NCBI GenBank assembly: GCA_037043455.1
Contig: JAWPHD010001215.1
Coordinates: forward strand, 248,001-312,000
Source: Cyrtodaria siliqua
Taxonomy: Eukaryota; Mollusca; Bivalvia; Adapedonta; Hiatellidae
DNA length: 64,000 nucleotides
Reading direction: 5' to 3'
In this document: positions 57,391 through 64,000 of the stretch, piece by piece
Numbering within the stretch: the stretch's first letter is position 1
Layout: each line of letters begins with the position of its first letter
Position numbers and translations under genes: made by a program
Notes under the pieces: model-generated
Databases searched by the model: none
Told to the model about the DNA's origin: nothing
What the model saw: the letters and a program-made list of their open reading frames with translations, nothing else

Positions 57391-58254
57391 AAAAAGTTAA
57401 CAAGTGTAATTACCGGTGCGGAAATATATTTCAATATATCGTAATTAGAATTAATAAAGAGCTTCATTTCCATGTTTTTGTCTGTATGCAATTTGTTTAA
57501 TGTCGACAAGTTTGTATCATAACATGTTTATCAGAAAGAAAAGGTTAATGATATTAATGAAAAATGTAGCTTTGATTTTGTTTAGTATGTACATTAAGCA
57601 AAGCTCTTAAGGTAACCTAACTGTATATATAATTTTATTCCTACGTGATACCACTGACGTATGTTCAACACGTAATCACGTGTTGAACATACGTTAGTGA
57701 ATAAAATAACGGTTCATTTCCGTAAATAGGTTTTAGAATATAGTAAATGGTTTGTTTGATGTAAACATATATGCACGCCTCTCTACTAATAACTACTTAA
57801 AAGAGAATCAATTGATACCAGCAAACACAAACAAGGGAGAACAGTAGCACACTAGATTTTATTGAGTCAGTTCATGAGAGGTAATATAAGGTATAACACA
57901 TCCCAAGCCCACTAGCACCGGCTTAAGCTAAATTCTACATTAAATCCACAACAATTGAGATTGGTGGTCCTAAATAACCACTAGTAATAACACTACTGAT
58001 TTGTAGTCGGGGTGACTTGTTACAGTCTCCACACAGCACTAAATAAACGCTAGTGTGAATTGTCAGTAAGTCATCGTAAACAGTTTGAGCTTAAAGTAAT
58101 ATTTGTTTTATATTAAGTAGACAACGATGTGTGCGATGTCTTAGTCACCGCAATAATTTGAGTTACATACATTGTCTCAATTGTGTGTAGTGTTGCTTTG
58201 TTTTGTTTTCCATTTCAATGATATGTAAATATGTGAATACTATATATATAATAT
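57391..58254. other. Spacer with one long hairpin
   Basis: No gene. 57652-57699 is a near-perfect hairpin: CACTGACGTATGTTCAACAC pairs with GTGTTGAACATACGTTAGTG with a single mismatch over a few-base loop. Confidence 0.6.
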
Positions 58255-58455
58255 TATTTAGTATATGGTTATGATAATATTGTGAAGAAACCTTACAATT
58301 GCAGAAAGACATGATGCAAGCAATACAAATAACAACGGCTAATAGTATGTCTCTAGAATAACACTCCGATCAATGCTTATTTAGGACTGCTTTAGCGTAT
58401 AGCGAAGAAACACTGATGCAATTATGGCGTTTACAGTCAGAAAACCTAATATCAA
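58255..58455 (+). repeat. Flanking direct repeat, copy 2 (apparent empty site)
   Basis: Homologous to 51415-51600 (CGGCTAATAGTATGTCT; GATCAATGCTTATTTAGGAC; GCGTTTACAGTCAGAAAACC) and without the fold-back element at the corresponding point. Confidence 0.6.
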
Positions 58456-59389
58456 AGACGTACGATTTAAGTAGCGTAATGAAAATTGCGGCAACCTACA
58501 TCCAAAATCAAAAGGTCCATTATCATACTCTTTTTTATATTTATTACAAATTCAATAACTTATTTGTTTGATAATACAGTCCTATTCGTATTAATTTTGT
58601 CATTTTTTATCCTGCTCATTCAAAGAATGTATGATGCCACCACGTATGCAAACGTGGAAACGTGCATGGCTCCATCGTAAATGGAGTGTCCACTATAGAA
58701 TTATCAGCAACTCCGCAGTTCTGCAGGTAAGAAGGTTCTAGGCCCATTTTCCATATTTTATCTTGATGTAAATGGAGGATGAACCTGTCACGTTCATTCC
58801 TGTTAGGCGCCATATAATCTTTCATATGTTGGTGCGCCTTAAAATCTAATTCAGTTCAATTCAATTTGCGTTTGTCGCGGTTCGGTCCGGTTGGATACTT
58901 TTAAAAAGATGTCAGCGCTCGCGATAGTAACAATTCAAGTAGTCTAAACGTTTTAATGCTACATTACGCATTTTCGGCATTGTTTAAAACAAATTAATAG
59001 CGAGCACAGCTAGCGAGAAGTGCCGAAGGCACTTCGAGCGCAAGCGAACTTTACGGTAACGGGAGAAAAAAAAAAAGAAAAAAAAAAGAAGATAATTGCT
59101 AATCTATGTGTCTCGATTTTGATGGTAAATCGTCGTTGTCACGCTTTAAGCATTTCTAACGCAAACACCGGCTCCCACTATAGGAGTTTTAGTTTCGAAA
59201 TTCTGATTTGTTTTCTTTAAAACAGTTTTCTGTGCAACGTTTCCGTTATGACTGGTTAGAGTAGAGTTTCAGAAATAATTTGAAAGTCTCTCCGACTCCT
59301 TCACAAAGTCCTATAGAATATGTGCAGCAGAATATTTAAAGGGTTCAAATGCGAAACTAAGGCTTTCTAGAAAATATGGGGTATGACTA
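58456..59389. other. Spacer with a fragment of the host-exon repeat
   Basis: 58508-58537 (AAAAGGTCCATTATCATACT then CTTTTTTATA) matches the edge of the 12586-12793 repeat. Around 59000-59050 there is an AAGTGCCGAAGGCACTT hairpin and a GAAAAAAAAAAAG tract. No gene seen. Confidence 0.5.
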
Positions 59390-61130
59390 GATATAGAAAA
59401 GGGCCATTTTACTGAAAAGGACAGAAAAGGGTTGGGCGGCACAGAAAAGGGCCGATTAAATGCACAATTTTAACTTTTCTTGATTTAAAAGTTATTTAAA
59501 ACGTTTATTAGTGATAATAAACACGATTGACAGTGAAAAAAAATTTAAAAAAATATTTTTGAAGTTAATATCATTAATATATGTTCACATGCTACTGCTA
59601 CTGGACAGAAAAGGGTTTGTGCGGCACAGAAAAGGGCCGATTAAATGCACAATTTTAACTTTTCTTGATTAAAAAGTTATTTAAAACGTTTATTAGTGAT
59701 AATAAACACGATTGACAGTGATTTTTTTTTAAAAATATATATTTTTGATGTTAATATCATTAATATATGTTCACATGCTAATACGAAAAGGACAGAAAAG
59801 GGTTTGTGCGGCACAGAAAAGGGCCGATTAAATGCACAATTTTAACTTTTCTTGATTAAAAAGTTATTTTAAACGTTTATTAGTGATAATAAACACGATT
59901 GACAGTGAAAAAAAATTAAAAATATATATTTTTGATGTTAATATCATTAATATATGTTCACATGCTAATGCGAAAAGGACAGAAAAGGGTTTGTTCGGCA
60001 CAGAAAAGGGCCGATTAAATGCACAATTTTAACTTTTCTTGATTAAAAAGTTATTTAAAACGTTTATTAGTGATAATAAACACGATTGACAGTGATTTTT
60101 TTTTAAAAATATATATTTTTGATGTTAATATCATTAATATATGTTCACATGCTACTGCTACTGGACAGAAAAGGGTTTGTGCGGCACAGAAAAGGGCCGA
60201 TTAAATGCACAATTTTAACTTTTCTATATTAAAAAGTTATTTAAAACGTTTATTAGTGATAATAAACACGATTGATAGTGAAAAAAAATAAAAAATATAT
60301 ATTTTTGATGTTAATATCATTATATATGTTCACATGCTACTGCTACTGGACAGAAAAGGGTTTGTGCGGCACAGAATAGGGCCGATTAAATGCACAATTT
60401 TAACTTTTCTTGATTAAAAAGTTATTTAAAACGTTTATTAGTGATATTAAACACGATTGACAGTGAAAAAAATTTAAAAATATATATTTTTGATGTTAAT
60501 ATCATTAATATATGTTCACATGCTAATGCGAAAAGGACAGAAAAGGGTTTGTGCGGCACAGAAAAGGGCCGATTAAATGCACAATTTTAACTTTTCTTGA
60601 TTAAAAAGTTATCTAAAACGTTTAATAGTGATAATAAACACGATTGACAGTGAAAAAAAGTTTTTTTTGTTTTTATTGCTAGTAATATCATTAATAGATG
60701 TCCTCATGCTATTACGAAATCAATGTGACCGGACAGAAAAGGGTTTGTGCGGCACAGAAAAGGGCCGTTTAAATGCACAATTTTAACTTGTGTTCATTAA
60801 AAACTGATTTAAAATGATTTGTATTGATAATAAACACTTTATAAAAAAAGAACAAAATAATTTTATGTTTTTATTGCTAGTAATATCATCAATATGTTCC
60901 CACGCTTTTGCGAAAAGGATGTTGCGGCACAGAAAAGGGCCGATTAAATGCACTATTAAATCTTGTATTGAATAAAAAATGATACAAAATGGTTTATATT
61001 GATAATAAACAGTATGATATTTAAAAAGAATAAGAAAAGAGCTTTTATTGGCAATAATAGCATTGAGAATATGTTTTCTATCTGCCATTTTGAAAAGGAC
61101 GCGGCAGTACAGAAAAGGGGCCGATTAATG
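59390..61130 (+). repeat. ~187 bp satellite array, about nine copies
   Basis: Units start near 59423, 59605, 59791, 59979, 60165, 60350, 60536, 60735 and, more degenerate, 60915 and 61105. Each has GACAGAAAAGGGTTTGTGCG, CACAGAAAAGGGCCGATTAA, ACGTTTATTAGTGATAATAA and GATGTTAATATCATTAATAT. The left units are very similar to each other; the right ones decay, as at an array edge. No coding potential. Confidence 0.92.
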
Positions 61131-61942
61131 CATTATGATTAGTTAAATTGAATAAAAACTGATTATATTGATAATAAACACTATATTGACTAGGCTTTTT
61201 AGAAAATATGTGGTTTCCGTGGGAAATTTCAAAATGACAACAAATGCAGGAATATGCTGAACATGTCAACAATTGCAGAGCGCACAATGATTAAACAACA
61301 CTAGCAGCATATGTGAGTTATTCATTTATTATGTTTTTTATTTGTAAACACTCAGTATGAAGGTTAAATTGTCTTGGCCGGAAACTTTCCACATTATGCA
61401 AATTAGCGCGTGTTAAAATCAGTGACGTAACAGTAGTAAATATTGACATTATTTGCAGACGACTAGTGACAACCCAGATAATTTCTGGAAGACTCGGATT
61501 GCTTTTACTTTGTACTAACACTTTTGTGAGTTGATGTTGAGCTAGTTTAAATGATTAATTGTGGACAAATCGATTATAATTTCTTTCACTTCGTACGAAC
61601 ACTTTTGTGGGTTTATGTTGAGCAAGTTTTAACTTCACCTTGGACTTTCCATCACTCATGTAAATAGTCACCGTTGTGCGAAGATGTTCCAGAGGAACCC
61701 AGCACAGTACTGGAAGAATAAGACGTTTTAAATGATTAATTATTTATGGACAAACCACCCTCGCCGCGAACGGAAAGCGTTTCTTCAGTCTAACCCCTAA
61801 AATAATCTACAATATATACCCCATCCCCTCCCACCCCCACCCACACACCCACCACCACCCTGAAAAAAAAAGAGGAAAAGTTTCCTCAGACAGACATCCC
61901 TCTCCTGGAAAGTCTTAGACTACAAGCCACCCCACCACTTCC
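61131..61942. other. Spacer
   Basis: No supported gene. A C-rich CCCACCCCCACCCACACACC tract lies near 61830. Confidence 0.4.
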
Positions 61943-63102
61943 CAGCCAGCATGGCCATATCGGATAGATTTTTGGTAATTGTTCGGAATGCCTGCAGATC
62001 GGCCCGATGTATCCGTTATCTGTCATAGACATCGGGCCGTTATGCAGACTGCCGCTCTGTTACCGATATCAGTAACAGAGCGGCAAGGCCCGATGTCTAT
62101 CCGTTATCTGTATATAGGATACATATCGGTCCGATATTGGCTTGCTGACTGGGTTTGTGTGGTTTTTTATGATTTGCTGAAAAGATATCGGTCAGATGTC
62201 GGCTAAATGTTGGATATGCCGACGTCGGGCCAATTAATTCAATATTTTTCAATTTTTGATTTTTTGTTTGTTTGTATGTCATACTAAATTGATTGTTCAA
62301 TGCATTAATCTGAATGAATATAGCACATTTCTTCTAATGTCTATTATTATATCTCGGGCCAACGTCAAGCCGACATAGTTTGCATCAGTTGATACCATAT
62401 ATCGGGCCGTTGTCAGTCCGGTATAACACGCCATAAATCCATAAATGCAGGTAATGACATGTCATTTTGAATATTGTATATTTATTGTTAATGTGAACAG
62501 ATATTCCTCGCAAATGTCATTTTTTACATTGCAAAATGATGCTACCTATATGCCTACATTCACAAGAGTTTTATTTATTGCTAATGAATATTTTTCCAGT
62601 CGAGCTAATTGAGATAAGCACCTAAAAAAAGATATATATAAGGTAGTGAGTATTCATTAAATTGATTTGATAAAAAAAATCGGACAGAGTTAAACGCCCG
62701 ATAACCTTTTATGTTGCGAAACATATACATGTATTTTGGATTGGTAATCCGATGCTCTAGCTACATACTGTGCTAGCTTGATGGTGACAATAGAACGAAT
62801 TTGATGTTTATCTGTCATAATGGGCCCACTTCGGGTCGAAACTATATCGGATACATATTGGATAGATAACTAACCGATATTGGACCGATGATGGATAGTA
62901 AACTAAAAGGATGTCTAACCGATGATGGATTGTAAACTAAAACGATATCTAACCGATATTGGACCGATGTGTAGCCGACAGTTTATCGGTCCGACTTGAA
63001 GCCGATGGGCACGCCGATCTCAGGCCGATATCGTTTGCGATACTGGTCCTATATAAAAAAAAATATGGGGCCGATGAAGGCTAGATATAGGATTGCTGGC
63101 TG
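61943..63102. mobile_element. ~1.2 kb TIR element rich in CGATATCGG-type motifs
   Basis: Short inverted ends CAGCCAGCA (61943) and TGCTGGCTG (63102). Both ends are dense in GGCCCGATGT, CCGATATCGG and ATCGGTCCGATAT motifs in opposing orientation. 62051-62084 is a perfect 13 bp-arm hairpin (GCCGCTCTGTTAC / GTAACAGAGCGGC). The middle is AT-rich. No ORF of note, so non-autonomous. Confidence 0.55.
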
Positions 63103-64000
63103 AGTCCTCACCCCCTAGATTTGTTCATTTCAAAATACCCCCACCCCACACACACACACCGAACGACCCACAAAACACACACACACCTGTGTGTACTACG
63201 GTGTGGTATTCCAGTGTGGCAGCACTATAGACTGTAGATAGATACATTACACTAAACACAATCATAAGTCCAGTTTCTATTGTGCCCATACAGGTGGGTG
63301 TCCTATCCTTTAAAATATGGCGGATGGTCTGGTTCTCAGATAGTGATTTTTAAGTCATATCTGTGGTATGATAAAAAATGACCTCATTATAGAATTTAAA
63401 AACCGGAATTGTTTGTATTTGTTTTATGGCATAATTATAGACCAGTGGTACGATTCACCGGAACACAACAGACCAGAACATAGATGAAATACCAGGATGT
63501 ACTGGAACTGCTTTTTCAGTGAAAAGCAAAAATGAGATTTACACTACAGAAGGGCTGCACACTGAACATCTTCAAGAAAAGAGTCATCTATCCTTTGTTT
63601 ATATTTAAATGGTTGTCTGTGACTGATAGTTGCATTATTCTGTCAGGCATTTACAACCAGCATTGGATGGTGACACTAGCATCTTTTACGAGTAGCCCAT
63701 TGGGTCACACACAGATTGGATTTCTTCAAACCCATACACTGAAGTGAATGCAACTTGCCATCTTGTACAGACGGTTCTTATTCAAGGTAAGATCAGATGG
63801 ACTGTGGTGTTAGAATTAACACAATTATCCCCATCTCTCATCTATTTGTGAATCATATTTAGTGTAATCGGCTAAATACACAGGTAACAGTTTGCATATA
63901 TTTAGTAATAAATAATAACATAGAAAATATCAACATGTCTGGCAAAATAAAAAAAATGTAAAAAAGCAATTGAAACAATGTATGTATATGTATAAAGTTA
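63103..64000. other. Right edge, no gene seen
   Basis: Contains a CACACACACACC tract near 63150 and, at about 63195-63225, the inverse of one end of the SINE at 11117-11345. A 71-codon frame at 63532-63747 has no recognisable feature. Confidence 0.5.

Overview
The window is animal genomic DNA, most likely from a mollusc and probably a bivalve. It is AT-rich and packed with dispersed and tandem repeats. These include arrays with a period near 160 bp built on 'gggccataact'-type units, tRNA-derived SINEs, non-LTR retrotransposon fragments, fold-back elements and minisatellites. I found no complete host gene. The taxonomic call rests on the repeat style and on the kind of endogenous virus-like element present, so it is an inference.

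The main object is a Polinton/Maverick-type (adintovirus-like) virus-derived element of about 15.2 kb at 11633-26850, bounded by matching inverted repeats. From left to right it carries: a hydrophobic-hairpin protein (-), a fibre-like coiled-coil/beta protein (-), a penton-like protein (-), a conserved protein with a C-terminal membrane anchor (+), a coiled-coil membrane protein (-), a double jelly-roll major capsid protein (+), a packaging ATPase (+), four small proteins (+), a possible OB-fold protein (-), a retroviral-type integrase (+), a protein-primed family B DNA polymerase (-) and a Cys-rich zinc-binding protein (+). Genes meet alternately tail-to-tail (with 16-20 nt overlaps) and head-to-head across very short A/T-only gaps that must hold divergent promoters. 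Most long genes carry stops, frameshifts or deletions, so this is a decaying genomic copy. Five short ORFs remain open. Its left 1.7 kb does not look viral: it has a promoter-like block and two copies of a candidate host terminal exon, one fused in frame to a viral gene.

Left flank (1-11632): a 2.3 kb minisatellite, three successive arrays with ~160 bp periods, a SINE-like repeat, a hairpin repeat, a ~4 kb element with inverted ends rich in AACAAAACACTAAT motifs, and a tRNA-derived SINE. Right flank (26851-38100): duplicated AT-rich blocks, a tRNA-SINE with a GAAA tail, a 5'-truncated LINE on the minus strand, a 230 bp near-perfect palindrome, broken LINE pieces in inverted orientation, and 14 apparently identical copies of a 46 bp unit.

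38150-42085 is a 48 bp minisatellite with higher-order structure. Its period is a multiple of three, so frames of up to 616 codons stay open. Further right come a 36 bp array, a MITE, a diverged pair of GC-richer repeats, a 31 nt C tract, a giant fold-back element (51601-57389) whose loop is a palindromic GACATTGC/TGTCGCGA satellite and whose right arm is split by a 2.2 kb insertion, a ~187 bp satellite (59390-61130) and a final TIR element rich in CGATATCGG-type motifs.
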